DNA of 64,000 nucleotides from Eggerthella timonensis (GCF_900184265.1 NZ_FXXA01000002.1:1780959-1844958); one strand, 5' to 3'. Positions 1 to 8,649 are shown, counted from the stretch's first letter. The notes: generated by a model not told the origin, from the sequence alone. Numbers and translations: made by a program.

Positions 1-2
1 TT

Positions 3-215
3 TGCCTGAGCGGCAGCTACTCGCGCATGGGCAGTACGCTCACGTTCTTGAGCTGGCCGCGCGTGCAAGGCGAACCCCAGCCGGGCGACGTTGCGGTGAA
101 CGCCGAGCACTGCGGTATCTACGTCGGCGGCGGCCAGATGATCCACGCGGCCACGTACGGCGTCGGTGTCGTGCAGGGCCCGGTGCAGAGCGGGATGGTG
201 TTCGTCCGCCCGTAG
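3..215 (+). CDS. NlpC/P60 cell-wall hydrolase, C-terminal fragment
   Basis: This is the 3' end of a gene that begins before the window; the reading frame is open from base 3 to the TAG at 213-215. The 70 visible residues match the second half of an NlpC/P60 papain-like peptidase: a GDV strand, then EHCGIYVGGGQMIHA, where the first His is the expected catalytic base and the second His sits at the usual third polar position. The catalytic Cys would lie upstream, outside the window. Such enzymes cleave peptidoglycan stem peptides outside the membrane. Family assignment is good; the full domain architecture cannot be seen. Confidence 0.8.
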   Translation, partial: CLSGSYSRMGSTLTFLSWPRVQGEPQPGDVAVNAEHCGIYVGGGQMIHAATYGVGVVQGPVQSGMVFVRP

Positions 216-237
216 CGCGAACTTCATAGCGATATCG

Positions 238-263
238 GAGAGGCGGCCCATGGGCCGCCTCTC
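238..263. terminator. Perfect palindromic hairpin after the NlpC/P60 gene
   Basis: A 26-nt perfect palindrome with GAGAGGCGGCCCA as its left half starts 22 nt after the stop codon. The following run is only weakly T-rich, so it could be a terminator of the + strand gene or a simple protective hairpin. Confidence 0.6.
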
Positions 264-369
264 TTCATGGATGAGATTGAACGACGCAATGCGCCGACCT
301 CGACGCCCACGCGGTCGCAGCTTCGCCTCCGGTCCGCTTCCGCCCGTCGTGCATCCTGGAAGGGGCGGG

Positions 370-534
370 ATGGCAGGTTTTCATCGAATTCGGAGCTTTG
401 GGCTCCGTCCCAAAGCTCGGCTGCGCGCTCCTTCCCGGAAAAAGACCAGGTGGCGGGAAGACCCATCTCACCGACGGGTTCGCAGACCCCGCCCTTGGCG
501 CACCGAACCTCCGAATTCGGTGAAAACCTGCCAT
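370..534. repeat. Long inverted-repeat element A (165 nt)
   Basis: Arms at 370-394 and 510-534 are complementary at 24 of 25 positions. The element runs from TGGCAGG (371) to CCTGCCA (533). A second hairpin sits directly inside the left arm: GAGCTTTGGG at 393-402 pairs with CCCAAAGCTC at 409-418 around a 6-nt loop. The 430-base stretch 216-645 has no credible gene; it holds this element and the hairpin at 238-263. The architecture matches five other intergenic elements in the window. Confidence 0.75.
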
Positions 535-645
535 TCTCGGAGGCGTCCGCTGCACGGAGGGGCGCACGCGATGGATCCTGCTGGGAGCATGCGTTGCGGA
601 GAGGAGATCGAGCGACGGGAAGCTCGCCGCGCCGCTGGAACGCGC

Positions 646-1227
646 TTACCGAACGCTGCTCTTGATGAGCGAGCGCAGCTCGTCGATGCCGGTGCCCTTC
701 TCCGATGAGCACACGACGAGCGGCACGTCGGCCCCTAGCTTCAGCTGCTTCTTCAGGGCGGCCTTCTGCTTCATCTGCTGCTGCCGGCTGAGCTTGTCGG
801 CTTTCGTCAGCACCACGGCGAACGGCAGCTCGGCTTCCTGCAAAAAGCCGATCATGTTCACGTCGAGGTCGGACGCCTCATGGCGGATGTCTACGAGCGA
901 CACCACGAGCGCAAGGTCGCGATCTTGGTTGAAGTAGCCCTCGATCAGCTCCGACCAGCGGCTCTTGTCCGACTTCGACACCTTCGCGTAGCCGTAGCCC
1001 GGCAGGTCGACGAAGCGCACGCCGTCGCACGAGAAGAAGTTGATGGTGGCCGTCTTGCCCGGCGTCTGCGACACCTTCGCCAGCCCTTTGCGGTTGAACA
1101 GCTTGTTCAGCAGCGACGATTTGCCCACGTTCGAGCGCCCTGCAAACGCGATCTCGGGCATGGTCGAAGGCGTGAGCTGCGACGATACGCCGAACGATCG
1201 CTCGAATGTCACGTTGTTGATGTTCAT
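646..1227 (-). CDS. engB: Ribosome biogenesis GTP-binding protein EngB/YsxC
   Basis: A 193-residue TrmE-Era-EngA-EngB-Septin-like GTPase, usual length for the family, which acts in late assembly of the large ribosomal subunit. Visible GTPase motifs are the P-loop GRSNVGKS (about 30-37), the switch TPGKT, G3 DLPGYG and G4 LTKAD. The ATG at 1227 is chosen over an upstream in-frame ATG because it gives the family N-terminus (MNINNVTF) and has AAGGAG seven bases upstream. It is transcribed away from the zinc-ribbon/kinase pair on the same strand, about 110 bases downstream of it. Confidence 0.95.
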   Translation of the reverse strand: MNINNVTFERSFGVSSQLTPSTMPEIAFAGRSNVGKSSLLNKLFNRKGLAKVSQTPGKTATINFFSCDGVRFVDLPGYGYAKVSKSDKSRWSELIEGYFNQDRDLALVVSLVDIRHEASDLDVNMIGFLQEAELPFAVVLTKADKLSRQQQMKQKAALKKQLKLGADVPLVVCSSEKGTGIDELRSLIKSSVR

Positions 1228-1338
1228 GGGCCGCTCCTTGCCGCTCTTGCATTCACGATGCCCCTCATGGTACCCGAACCCCGTCGGCGATGCGGGCCAG
1301 ACCTGGCAACCCCCTCGCATTCCCCATGGGGCGCTCGC

Positions 1339-2133
1339 TCAGCACCTGAACGCTTCCTCGAAGGCGGGGCCGATGGATGCGAAGTCGGGCAGCGCGGGTT
1401 CGTCCGAGAACAGGTCGAGCAGCAGATCCCGCTGGGCGTGCGCGAGGTCGAGGTCGTCGAACCAGGGAAGCTCGGCGCGCCGTCCGCGACGGCGCGCCAC
1501 GGCAGGGTTCGCGTACAACAGGAACAGCAACACGTCGGCGAGGCCTGCACGGTCGGAGGCGTTCGCCGTAGGGTCCGGCGCGCCTCGCTCGAAGAAATCG
1601 GCCAGCCCGAAATCGACGAGCGACACGGCGCCCTCGTCGTCGATCAGCAGGTTCGCCGGCCGCACGTCGCCGTGCGTCACGCCGCAGCGCTCCAAGTGCG
1701 CGAGCATGTCGACGACCTGACGGCCGACGGAGGCGATCTCAGCATGGTCGAACGGTCTTCGCTGCCGGAACAGCACGCGGTCGAGGGAGGTGCCGGGCAT
1801 GAGGCTTTGCGCCATGAAACAGCGCCCGCGGTCGCGCGGGTCGTCGCGCTCGCACACGATGCCGAGCCAGCGGGGGACGGCGGGGTGCGCGCACAGCGAC
1901 AGCGCCTTCGCCTCTCTCCAGAGGGCGTCGCGGTCGAGGGATCCCCGCTCGGGCTTGATCAGCTTGAGGGCCGCGATGCGGGGCTCGTCGCTGGAGCGCG
2001 AGGCTCGAAAGCACGTGCCGAACCGGCCTTGTCCCAGCACGGCATCGAGATGCCACGCCCCGAACGTGCTGCCGACGAGCCTGCGGTCGCCGGCAGCGGT
2101 GGCGAAGCGCGCTAGCCGCGCGGCGTGCCGCAT
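1339..2133 (-). CDS. Protein kinase-like protein (Bud32/Ser-Thr kinase fold)
   Basis: 264 residues if started at the ATG at 2133. Kinase motifs are in order: glycine loop GQGRFG (34-39), lysine in AALKLI (K57), catalytic loop HGDVRPANLL (154-163, with HGD instead of HRD) and DFG (174-176). The C-lobe is short, and no membrane segment is visible. It overlaps the 3' end of the zinc-ribbon gene by 22 bases and has no clear ribosome-binding site, so translation is probably coupled or the two frames form one product by frameshifting. The frame stays open upstream to 2568, but that extension is antisense-like low-complexity sequence. Substrate unknown. Confidence 0.72.
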   Translation of the reverse strand: MRHAARLARFATAAGDRRLVGSTFGAWHLDAVLGQGRFGTCFRASRSSDEPRIAALKLIKPERGSLDRDALWREAKALSLCAHPAVPRWLGIVCERDDPRDRGRCFMAQSLMPGTSLDRVLFRQRRPFDHAEIASVGRQVVDMLAHLERCGVTHGDVRPANLLIDDEGAVSLVDFGLADFFERGAPDPTANASDRAGLADVLLFLLYANPAVARRRGRRAELPWFDDLDLAHAQRDLLLDLFSDEPALPDFASIGPAFEEAFRC

Positions 2134-2507
2134 TCGAGGCAGAACTTCGCGCTGGGAGGCAGCGTCGCGCCGCACTGCCCGCAGAACCCGCCGCCCAGCT
2201 TCTCGCCGCATTCGAGGCAAAACTTGGAACCCGCCGGCACTTGCGCGTTGCACTTCGGGCAGGAAAGCGATCCGGCGGCCGAGGCGGCGCGCGGCGCGTG
2301 CGCTTGCGCTTGGGGTGCGGCCTGCGCCTGGCCGGGGAAGGGCTGCGCGTTCTGCTGGGGGTAGCCGTGGCCGTAGCGCTTGCGGTCCGAGCTGCTGAAC
2401 GAGCCCATGAAGCCGCCGAGCTTGCCCATGAATCCTTGCTGTTGATAGTAGCCGCTGCCTTGGTTGGTGCGGTGCTTTTTGCGACCGCTCATGGAGAAGA
2501 GCCCCAT
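2112..2507 (-). CDS. Double zinc-ribbon protein
   Basis: 131 residues. The first half is rich in Gly, Ser, Gln and Tyr and looks disordered; the C-terminal 55 residues carry two zinc ribbons, CPKC...CLEC and CGQC...CLEC. The ATG at 2507 has AAAGGA eight bases upstream. It lies directly upstream of the kinase-like gene, overlapping it by 22 bases, which suggests that the zinc ribbon and the kinase work together, as in actinobacterial proteins where a zinc ribbon is fused to a kinase. No specific function can be assigned. Confidence 0.75.
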   Translation of the reverse strand: MGLFSMSGRKKHRTNQGSGYYQQQGFMGKLGGFMGSFSSSDRKRYGHGYPQQNAQPFPGQAQAAPQAQAHAPRAASAAGSLSCPKCNAQVPAGSKFCLECGEKLGGGFCGQCGATLPPSAKFCLECGTPRG

Positions 2508-2762
2508 CGGGTGGTCCTTTCAATCGGCTGGATAGCTGAGCCTCAGCATACCCGAAAGCCCCGTGCACCCGAACGCCGCCGCCCGACTCCCGGAAAAATC
2601 CAAGGGGCGAGGCGAGACGGCGGCTGCGCTTCGGTTTCGCAACCGGAGCGTTGCGTGTCCGAAACGCATGCGAACCGGCTCCGGAGCGTCGCTACACTGG
2701 ATACGTTCGTCGCCGCGAGGCGTCGGGCGCGGGCGGTTCGGCGAACGAGGAAAGGCGGCGAC

Positions 2763-4172
2763 ATGGGCGAGGCGAACAAGCGCAAAGGGACCGTGGCGAG
2801 CATGCTGCCCGTGCTGCTGGCGTGCTCCTTCACGGCCTCGTTCGGGCAGAGCATGATGAACGTCGCCCTCCCCGAGCTGGCGGAGCGCTTCGGCGTGACG
2901 CTGTCGATCGCGAACTGGGTGATCGTGGGGTACATGGTGGTCGCCGCGACGGCCATCATGCTGTCGTCGTTCATGCTGAGGCGCCTCGGGCTGCGTCGCG
3001 TGTTCTTCGTCGGCGCGGGAGCGCTCGCGCTCGGAAGCGCGTTCGCGCTGCTCTCGCAGGATTTCCCCATGCTGTTCGCCAGCCGCCTCGTGCAGGCGGT
3101 GGGCACGGGCCTGTTCTTCCCATCGGTGACGAGCGTCATCATGACGAACTCGCCGGTCGCGGTGCGCGGCACGCGCCTCGCGTTGAACAGCGGCGTCATC
3201 GCCGTAGGGCTTGCCGTCAGCCCGACGGCCTCGGGATTCGCGCTCACGCAGTTCGGCTGGCGCGCCATGTTCGTCGTGTCGCTCGCCATGTCCGTCGCGC
3301 TTCTGGCGGTCGGCTTCTTCCGCGTTCACGGCGGCCCTTCGACGAAGCGCGTTCCCATCGATGCGCTCAGCGTGATGCTCGGGCCGCTCGGGTTGGCCGC
3401 GTTCCTGTACGGCTTGGGCGAGGTCACGCGCGATCTCGCTCCCTCTCTCGCGGCGCTCGCGGTCGGCGCGGTGCTGCTCGCCCTGTTCGCCTGGCGGCAG
3501 TTCGCGCTGGAGAGCCCGCTGCTCGACCTGCACCCCCTCGGCCACCCGCGGTTCGCCGTGGGCATCCTGCTCGTCATGGTGGGCATGCTCACGTCGTTTT
3601 CCATGAGCATCCTGCTGCCGCTGTACTACGAGGGGGCGCTGGGGTACACGGCGTTCTTCGCGGGCTTGCTGCTGCTCGGTCCCGTGCTGGTCAACGCGGC
3701 GTTCACGTTTCTGGGCGGCCGGGTGTTCGACAGGCGCGGCGCGTGGCCGCTCGTACCAGCGGGCCTCGTGCTCGTGCTCGTCGGGCAGGCGGCGGCGTTC
3801 TTCTCGGCCGAGAGCATGATCGCCATCCTGATCATCCTGTCGTCTGCGGCCGTGTACGCGGGCGCCGGGCTCGTGGTGGCGCCGTCCAAGACCGCGGCGC
3901 TCGGCACGCTGCCGCCCGCGACGTACTCCGCCGGCGCGTCCATCAACTCCACGGCCGTGCAAATCGCCTCGGCCATCGGCTCGTCGCTGTTCGTCGGCGT
4001 GCTGTCGGCCGACGTGCTCAGGGACACGGCGGCGGGCGCGGCGAAGGCGCAGGCATACGCCTCGGCGTTCGAGCACACGCTCTCGATCGCCATCGTCATA
4101 GCCGTGGCGGGCCTGCTCGTCGCGTTCTTCTACGCGCGCGCCATGCGCAAACCGGCGTCTGGCCGGCGCTGA
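2763..4172 (+). CDS. MFS transporter, DHA2 (EmrB/QacA-type) family
   Basis: 469 residues with about 14 predicted membrane segments, the length and topology of drug:H+ antiporters of the DHA2 group. The N-terminal half has the typical VALPEL / ANWVIVGYMV segment in TM1-2 and RRLGLRR in the loop after TM2. It probably exports hydrophobic or cationic compounds from the cytoplasm; the substrate cannot be read from sequence. The ATG at 2763 follows GAAAGGCGGCG. It is the only gene in its unit, divergent from the zinc-ribbon gene, and followed by an XRE regulator gene 105 bases downstream. Confidence 0.9.
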   Translation: MGEANKRKGTVASMLPVLLACSFTASFGQSMMNVALPELAERFGVTLSIANWVIVGYMVVAATAIMLSSFMLRRLGLRRVFFVGAGALALGSAFALLSQDFPMLFASRLVQAVGTGLFFPSVTSVIMTNSPVAVRGTRLALNSGVIAVGLAVSPTASGFALTQFGWRAMFVVSLAMSVALLAVGFFRVHGGPSTKRVPIDALSVMLGPLGLAAFLYGLGEVTRDLAPSLAALAVGAVLLALFAWRQFALESPLLDLHPLGHPRFAVGILLVMVGMLTSFSMSILLPLYYEGALGYTAFFAGLLLLGPVLVNAAFTFLGGRVFDRRGAWPLVPAGLVLVLVGQAAAFFSAESMIAILIILSSAAVYAGAGLVVAPSKTAALGTLPPATYSAGASINSTAVQIASAIGSSLFVGVLSADVLRDTAAGAAKAQAYASAFEHTLSIAIVIAVAGLLVAFFYARAMRKPASGRR

Positions 4173-4277
4173 CAACTTCCGGTTGTCGGGGAGACCGTGA
4201 AAAGCATCCCGTAGTTGGTTGAGGTAACCGCGGTTTCGGTGCATGATGGGGAAGAAGGCGATCGAGAGGAGAGCCCC

Positions 4278-5150
4278 ATGAGCTTCCGAGACAATCTCCA
4301 ACATCTGCGCGCAGCGCGCGATTTGAGCCAGGCGCAGCTTGCGACGCTGCTCGGCGTGAGCCGCCAGTCGGTAGCCAAGTGGGAGGCCGAGAAGAGCTAC
4401 CCCGAGATGGACAAGCTCATCAAGCTGTGCGACCTGTTCGAATGCTCGCTCGACGACCTCGTGCGCGGCGACTTAACCGGCTGCGCGACGGCTGCCGAGG
4501 AGCCGACGGTCGCGCTGAAGGCGTCGACATCCGTGGGTGGCGCGCTCATTATGCCGGGGACCGCCGAAGGGGAGTCCGTGCTCGAAGCGGTGGGCGTCGA
4601 GGGCGAGGCACCCGAGGGCGAAGTCGCTGATGCATGCGGCTACGACGAGCACATGCGCCGCCGCGCATGGGACGTCGCCGCCGGTGTGGCGGTGATCGTC
4701 ATGAGCTTCGGGGTGGCGATGTTCGTGACGGGCGGCGGTTACAACAGCACGACGGTTTTGGCGAACATCGTCGTCCACCTCGTAGGGATCGCGCTCGGCC
4801 TGTGCCTTTTCGTTCCGGCGTATCGCAGCCATGCGGCATTTCGCAAAGAGCACCCGGTGGTCGAGGACTGCTACACGCCGGAGGAGAAGGCGGAAGCGCG
4901 CCGTCGGAAGCTGTTCGGTGTCGGCGGCGGTGTCGCGCTGCTCGTCTTGGGCATGTTCATGCCCGGCATGCTCCAATCGATTCAGATGTTCTCGTTCGTG
5001 CCGTTGGGGCTGTTCGCCTGCTTCGCCGCCGCCATCGCCCTGCTCGTCCACGCCGTTCTCATGGATCGCCGCGTCGACGTGTCCTTCTACAACGGCGCTC
5101 CCGATCTCACGATCCGATCCCTCCTTCGAGGGCGTCGTACTGACGCCTGA
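4278..5150 (+). CDS. XRE-family regulator with C-terminal membrane domain
   Basis: 290 residues. Residues about 1-65 are a helix-turn-helix of the Cro/CI type (LSQAQLATLLGVSRQSVAKW). A linker of about 70 residues follows, then four hydrophobic segments, so the protein should be a membrane-anchored DNA-binding protein. The ATG at 4278 is preceded by GAGAGGAGAG. Its 3' end overlaps the convergent nuclease gene by 44 bases. Members of this layout often control a neighbouring transporter, here possibly the MFS gene upstream; this is inference only. Confidence 0.8.
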   Translation: MSFRDNLQHLRAARDLSQAQLATLLGVSRQSVAKWEAEKSYPEMDKLIKLCDLFECSLDDLVRGDLTGCATAAEEPTVALKASTSVGGALIMPGTAEGESVLEAVGVEGEAPEGEVADACGYDEHMRRRAWDVAAGVAVIVMSFGVAMFVTGGGYNSTTVLANIVVHLVGIALGLCLFVPAYRSHAAFRKEHPVVEDCYTPEEKAEARRRKLFGVGGGVALLVLGMFMPGMLQSIQMFSFVPLGLFACFAAAIALLVHAVLMDRRVDVSFYNGAPDLTIRSLLRGRRTDA

Positions 5151-6150
5151 TCTCGTCGCGCAGCTCGTCTTCGGATGGCAAGCAGGGCAGGCATTCCGGC
5201 ACGAAGATCTGCCGCTCGCCTTCCGGGAGGGTGTACTTTACCACGGCGTCTTTCTTGTTCGCGCACATCACGAGCCCCACGGGCGGGTTGTCGCCCTCGT
5301 TCATGAGCTCGCGCGTGTAATAATGGACGTACATCTGCATCTGTCCGAGATCCTGATGCGTGAGCGTGCCGGTTTTGAGGTCGATAAGCACGAAGCATCG
5401 CGTAACGTAGTTGTAGAACACGAGGTCGATGTAGAAGTGGTCGCCGTCGATCGTGATGCGCTTCTGCCGACCGACAAAGGCGAAGCCGCGACCGAGTTCC
5501 AGCATGAAGTCCTGCAGATGGTCGATAAGCGCTTGCTCAAGGTCGCTCTCGAGCCATGTTTCATCCTGCCTGAGGCCGAGGAATTCCAGCACGTACGGGT
5601 CGCGGATGAGGTCTTCGGGGCGCGTGGGGGCGATTTCGCCTTCTGGCTGGGCGGCGAGCGTGGGCTTGCCGAGAAGGCGCTCGTAGTGAAAGCTTCCGAT
5701 CTGTCGCTTGAGTTGTCGTACGCTCCAGCCCTCTTTGATGCATTCTTCCAGATAGAAAGCACGAGCGTCCTTTTGGGTGACGCGCATGAGTTCGCAATAG
5801 TGGCTCCAGCTCAATTGGCTAGACAGTGTCTGGCCAATTGGAAACGTCAGGTAGAACTGCCGCATGTTCTTGAGGTTTGCAACGGTGAACCCCTTTCCGA
5901 AATCGGCGGTCATGCGTTTCGACAGCTGCTGGATGAGCTTCGTGCCGTACTCTGCGCGTTCCATGCCTTTCTGCTTAGCGACGATGCTCTCGCCGATACG
6001 CCAGTACGCCTGCACCATGGCGAAGTTTGCTGCGGAGTACGCGCGCTTCCGGGCGCTTTCCATGATCTCGTGGATGTGCGTGTAGAACGCGGCGTCGACG
6101 AGCGTGCTTGAGCCATCGGACGTTGCGTTTCGTGAATCGTGCATGTCCAT
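5107..6150 (-). CDS. YhcG/DUF1016-type PDDEXK nuclease
   Basis: 347 residues. The N-terminal half is the DUF1016 helical domain (YWRIGESIV, YGTKLIQQLSKRMTADFGKGF, LSWSHY). The C-terminal half is a PDDEXK nuclease domain with DGDHFYIDLVFYN and VLIDLKTG holding the expected acidic and Lys residues, followed by a Q-rich helix (QMQMYVHYY). The ATG at 6150 has AAAGGA upstream. YhcG-like proteins are DNA-cleaving or recombination-linked enzymes often found near restriction or defence loci; here it stands alone, tail-to-tail and overlapping with an XRE regulator gene. Function in this host is unknown. Confidence 0.87.
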   Translation of the reverse strand: MDMHDSRNATSDGSSTLVDAAFYTHIHEIMESARKRAYSAANFAMVQAYWRIGESIVAKQKGMERAEYGTKLIQQLSKRMTADFGKGFTVANLKNMRQFYLTFPIGQTLSSQLSWSHYCELMRVTQKDARAFYLEECIKEGWSVRQLKRQIGSFHYERLLGKPTLAAQPEGEIAPTRPEDLIRDPYVLEFLGLRQDETWLESDLEQALIDHLQDFMLELGRGFAFVGRQKRITIDGDHFYIDLVFYNYVTRCFVLIDLKTGTLTHQDLGQMQMYVHYYTRELMNEGDNPPVGLVMCANKKDAVVKYTLPEGERQIFVPECLPCLPSEDELRDEIRRQYDALEGGIGS

Positions 6151-6362
6151 GATCGTCCTTTCGTTCGGTGTCGGTAACGTAAGCCGGGGCGACGAACGAG
6201 AGGAGCCGTCCGGAGCGCCGCCTTCCCATGCAAGCCTGCGGCATCTCCGATACGCTGGGTAGAGTGTACCGCGATTCGGCGAGAGCGAATCTGTTACATG
6301 CATAGTGCATGCAACAAACATGCTTTGTTCTAAAACGCCTGATCTCGTCGCGCAGCCGAATG

Positions 6363-6515
6363 TGGGCGCGAATCGGCAGCTGTGACAATGTGGACGGTGT
6401 TTGCGGACGGCGACAGACGAAAGTGATTCGTCCCACCTGGGGTTTCTCGTTCTTCAGAGGCAGTGTTGCCCGCTCAAAGGGTCGCCGGATTGTCATGGGT
6501 ACCGATTCGCGCCCA
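6363..6515. repeat. Long inverted-repeat element B (153 nt)
   Basis: Arms at 6363-6376 and 6502-6515 are complementary at 14 of 14 positions; the pairing continues inward to about 6391/6487 through a shared TGACAAT block (23 of 29 overall). The element starts TGGGCG and ends CGCCCA. An internal hairpin pairs GACGAA (6416-6421) with TTCGTC (6427-6432). It lies in the 583-base gap 6151-6733 between the nuclease gene and rpsB, which otherwise holds a small CATGCA/TGCATG palindrome near 6297-6312 and the rpsB promoter. Confidence 0.65.
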
Positions 6516-6590
6516 TATTCGGGCGCACTCGCGCGTCGTCGTCGGCAAATTCGCCGCAACCGCGCGCGAACGGCCTTTTGCGCTTTTCGC

Positions 6591-6618
6591 TTGCAAACGC
6601 TCGGCGGCGTGGTATACT
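6591..6618 (+). promoter_or_regulatory. Promoter of the rpsB-tsf unit
   Basis: TTGCAA at 6591-6596 and TATACT at 6613-6618 are separated by 16 bases, a good sigma-70-type promoter. The start would lie near 6625, giving a leader of about 105 bases before the rpsB ATG; such leaders often carry S2 autoregulation, but no structure was identified here. Confidence 0.7.
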
Positions 6619-6733
6619 TCTGCAGTTTCTAAATACGCATGCTTGCGCGACCCGATCCGCTAGTGGCCAACCGAAAAAGGCTGCGGATGCAAGGGGATGA
6701 CCGCAAGCAGAGGACTAACGAATGGAGAGAATC

Positions 6734-7546
6734 ATGACGAAAGTCAGCATTACCTCGCTGCTCGATGCGGGCAGCCACTTCGGCCATCAGACGCGCCGCT
6801 GGAACCCCAAAATGAAGCCGTACATTTTCGGCAGCCGCGGGGACATCTACATCATCGACCTCAAGCAGACGCTCGTGGGCCTCGACCAGGCGTACACGTT
6901 CGTTTCCGAGCTGGCCAAGAAGGGCGGCACCGTGCTGTTCGTGGGCACGAAGAAGCAGGCCCAGGAGGCCGTCGCCGACGCTGCGAACCGCTGCGGCATG
7001 CCCTATGTGAACGCTCGCTGGCTCGGCGGCATGCTGACCAACTTCGTGACCATCCGCTCCCGCGTGAACCGCATGGAGGAGCTGGAGGCCATGGAGGCCG
7101 ACGGCCGCATGGCCGTGCTGCCCAAGAAGGAGCAGATCCTGCTGCACAAGGAGCTGTCCAAGCTGCAGACGAACCTCAACGGCATCCGCAACATGAAGCG
7201 CACGCCCGACGCCGTGTTCGTGATCGACACGAACCGCGAGGCCATCGCCATCCACGAGTCCCGTCGTCTCGACATCCCCGTGGTGGGCACGCTCGACACG
7301 AACTGCGATCCGGACGACGTCGATTTCGGCATCCCCGCCAACGACGACGCCATCCGCTCGGTCCGCCTGCTGGCCGACTTCATTGCCGACGCCGTCATCG
7401 CCGGCGTGGGCGTGCCGGTGACCGCCGCCGACATGGCTGCGCCCGCCGAGGCTGCCGAAGCCGTCGCCGAGGTCGCCGTCGAAGCCGCTGCCGTCGAGGC
7501 TGTTGCAGAGGCCGCCGTCGAGGCTGCCGCGCCTGCCGCCGAGTAA
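6734..7546 (+). CDS. rpsB: 30S ribosomal protein S2
   Basis: 270 residues. The N-terminus MTKVSITSLLDAGSHFGHQ and the GTKKQAQ / WLGGMLTNF segments are diagnostic of S2, which sits at the head-body junction of the small subunit. The ATG at 6734 was chosen over the one at 6722 because GGAGAG precedes it at the right distance. The last 40 residues are an Ala/Glu/Val-only tail beyond the normal S2 core. It is followed by tsf, the usual gene pair. Confidence 0.97.
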   Translation: MTKVSITSLLDAGSHFGHQTRRWNPKMKPYIFGSRGDIYIIDLKQTLVGLDQAYTFVSELAKKGGTVLFVGTKKQAQEAVADAANRCGMPYVNARWLGGMLTNFVTIRSRVNRMEELEAMEADGRMAVLPKKEQILLHKELSKLQTNLNGIRNMKRTPDAVFVIDTNREAIAIHESRRLDIPVVGTLDTNCDPDDVDFGIPANDDAIRSVRLLADFIADAVIAGVGVPVTAADMAAPAEAAEAVAEVAVEAAAVEAVAEAAVEAAAPAAE

Positions 7547-7656
7547 GCTGCTTCGCGCATCTACCGCACTGAACGCGCCGCCCCGCTCTCCAGCGCGGCG
7601 GCGCTCGACACCCCGCCGCGCCCCGAGGCCGCGGCATCGTGAGAGAAAGGAACAAC

Positions 7657-8523
7657 GTGGCTGCTGTTACCGCTTCCATGGTCAAGGAACTCCGTGAGAT
7701 GACCGGCGCTGGCATGATGGAGTGCAAGAAGGCGCTCGTCGAGGCCGACGGCAACATCGACCAGGCCGTCGACGTGCTGCGCACGCGCGGTCTCGCCGCC
7801 GTCGCCAAGAAGGCCGGCCGCGCCACCAACGAGGGCACCGTCATGGCCATCGTCTCCGACGACGCCACGTCCGGCGCCGTCGTCGAGCTGAACTGCGAGA
7901 CCGACTTCGTGGGCATGAACGACAAGTTCAAGGCCTACGCCGAGAAGATCGCCCAGGCCGCCCTGGCTTCCAAGCCGGCCGACCTCGAGGCCCTCAAGGC
8001 CGCCGACGCCGCAGGCGAGACGGTCGAGGCCGTGGTGACCGACGCTATCCACACGCTGGGCGAGAACATCCAGCTCGCCCGCTTCGCGGTGGTGGAGGGC
8101 GGCGCCGTGTCGTCCTACATCCACGGCGGCGGCAAGATCGGCGTGCTCGTGCAGTTCGACGTCGAGGGCATCGACCCCGCGTCCGACGGCTTCAAGCAGT
8201 TCGGCCGCGACGTGGCCATGCAGGTCGCCGCTGCGGCTCCGGTCGCCGCGACGCGCGAGTCGGTCGACCCGGCCATCGTCGAGCACGAGAAGGCCATCTA
8301 CATGGCGCAGGCCGCCGAGTCCGGCAAGCCCGAGGCCATCCAGGAGAAGATGGCCACCGGCCGCCTGGAGAAGTTCTTCAAGGAGAGCACGCTGACCGAG
8401 CAGCCCTTCGTGAAGAACCCGGACCAGTCCGTCAGCGAGTACGCGGCTGAGGTCGCCAAGAACCTCGGCGGCGAGATCAAGATCGTCGACTTCAAGCGCT
8501 TCGTGCTTGGCGAGGAAGCGTAA
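7657..8523 (+). CDS. tsf: Translation elongation factor Ts
   Basis: 288 residues, the GDP-GTP exchange factor for EF-Tu. The N-terminal UBA-like domain shows TASMVKELREMTGAGMMECK and the core has the TDFV loop (ETDFVGMN). The start is taken as GTG at 7657 because GAAAGGA lies just upstream and it gives the family N-terminus; a GTG at 7639 is in frame but lacks a good site. It lies 110 bases after rpsB, with a strong terminator 25 bases downstream. Confidence 0.96.
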   Translation: MAAVTASMVKELREMTGAGMMECKKALVEADGNIDQAVDVLRTRGLAAVAKKAGRATNEGTVMAIVSDDATSGAVVELNCETDFVGMNDKFKAYAEKIAQAALASKPADLEALKAADAAGETVEAVVTDAIHTLGENIQLARFAVVEGGAVSSYIHGGGKIGVLVQFDVEGIDPASDGFKQFGRDVAMQVAAAAPVAATRESVDPAIVEHEKAIYMAQAAESGKPEAIQEKMATGRLEKFFKESTLTEQPFVKNPDQSVSEYAAEVAKNLGGEIKIVDFKRFVLGEEA

Positions 8524-8547
8524 GCTTCGCTCGCATACCGCGCACCC

Positions 8548-8578
8548 AAGGCCCGGGGCTTCGGCTCCGGGCCTTTTT
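8548..8578 (+). terminator. Rho-independent terminator of rpsB-tsf
   Basis: AAGGCCCGGGGC at 8548-8559 pairs with GCTCCGGGCCTT at 8564-8575 around a TTCG tetraloop, followed by a short T run. Confidence 0.9.
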
Positions 8579-8593
8579 GCGTCCGCAACGGAG

Positions 8594-8649
8594 ATCGTCG
8601 CCCGATTCGCACGGTTCCCGCTCGAAAACCGTACGAATCGGGCGACGAT
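8594..8649. repeat. 23-bp-stem hairpin after tsf
   Basis: 8594-8616 and 8627-8649 are complementary at 22 of 23 positions with a 10-base loop. It comes only 16 bases after the real terminator, so a second terminator role is not needed. The 302-base gap 8524-8825 otherwise contains a TATAAT box at 8727-8732 that probably belongs to the murA promoter. Confidence 0.7.

Noticed and set aside
2134..2568. N-terminal extension of the kinase frame
   Set aside because: It is antisense-like Arg-rich sequence in the -1 frame of the zinc-ribbon gene, which has real CxxC motifs and a good ribosome-binding site.
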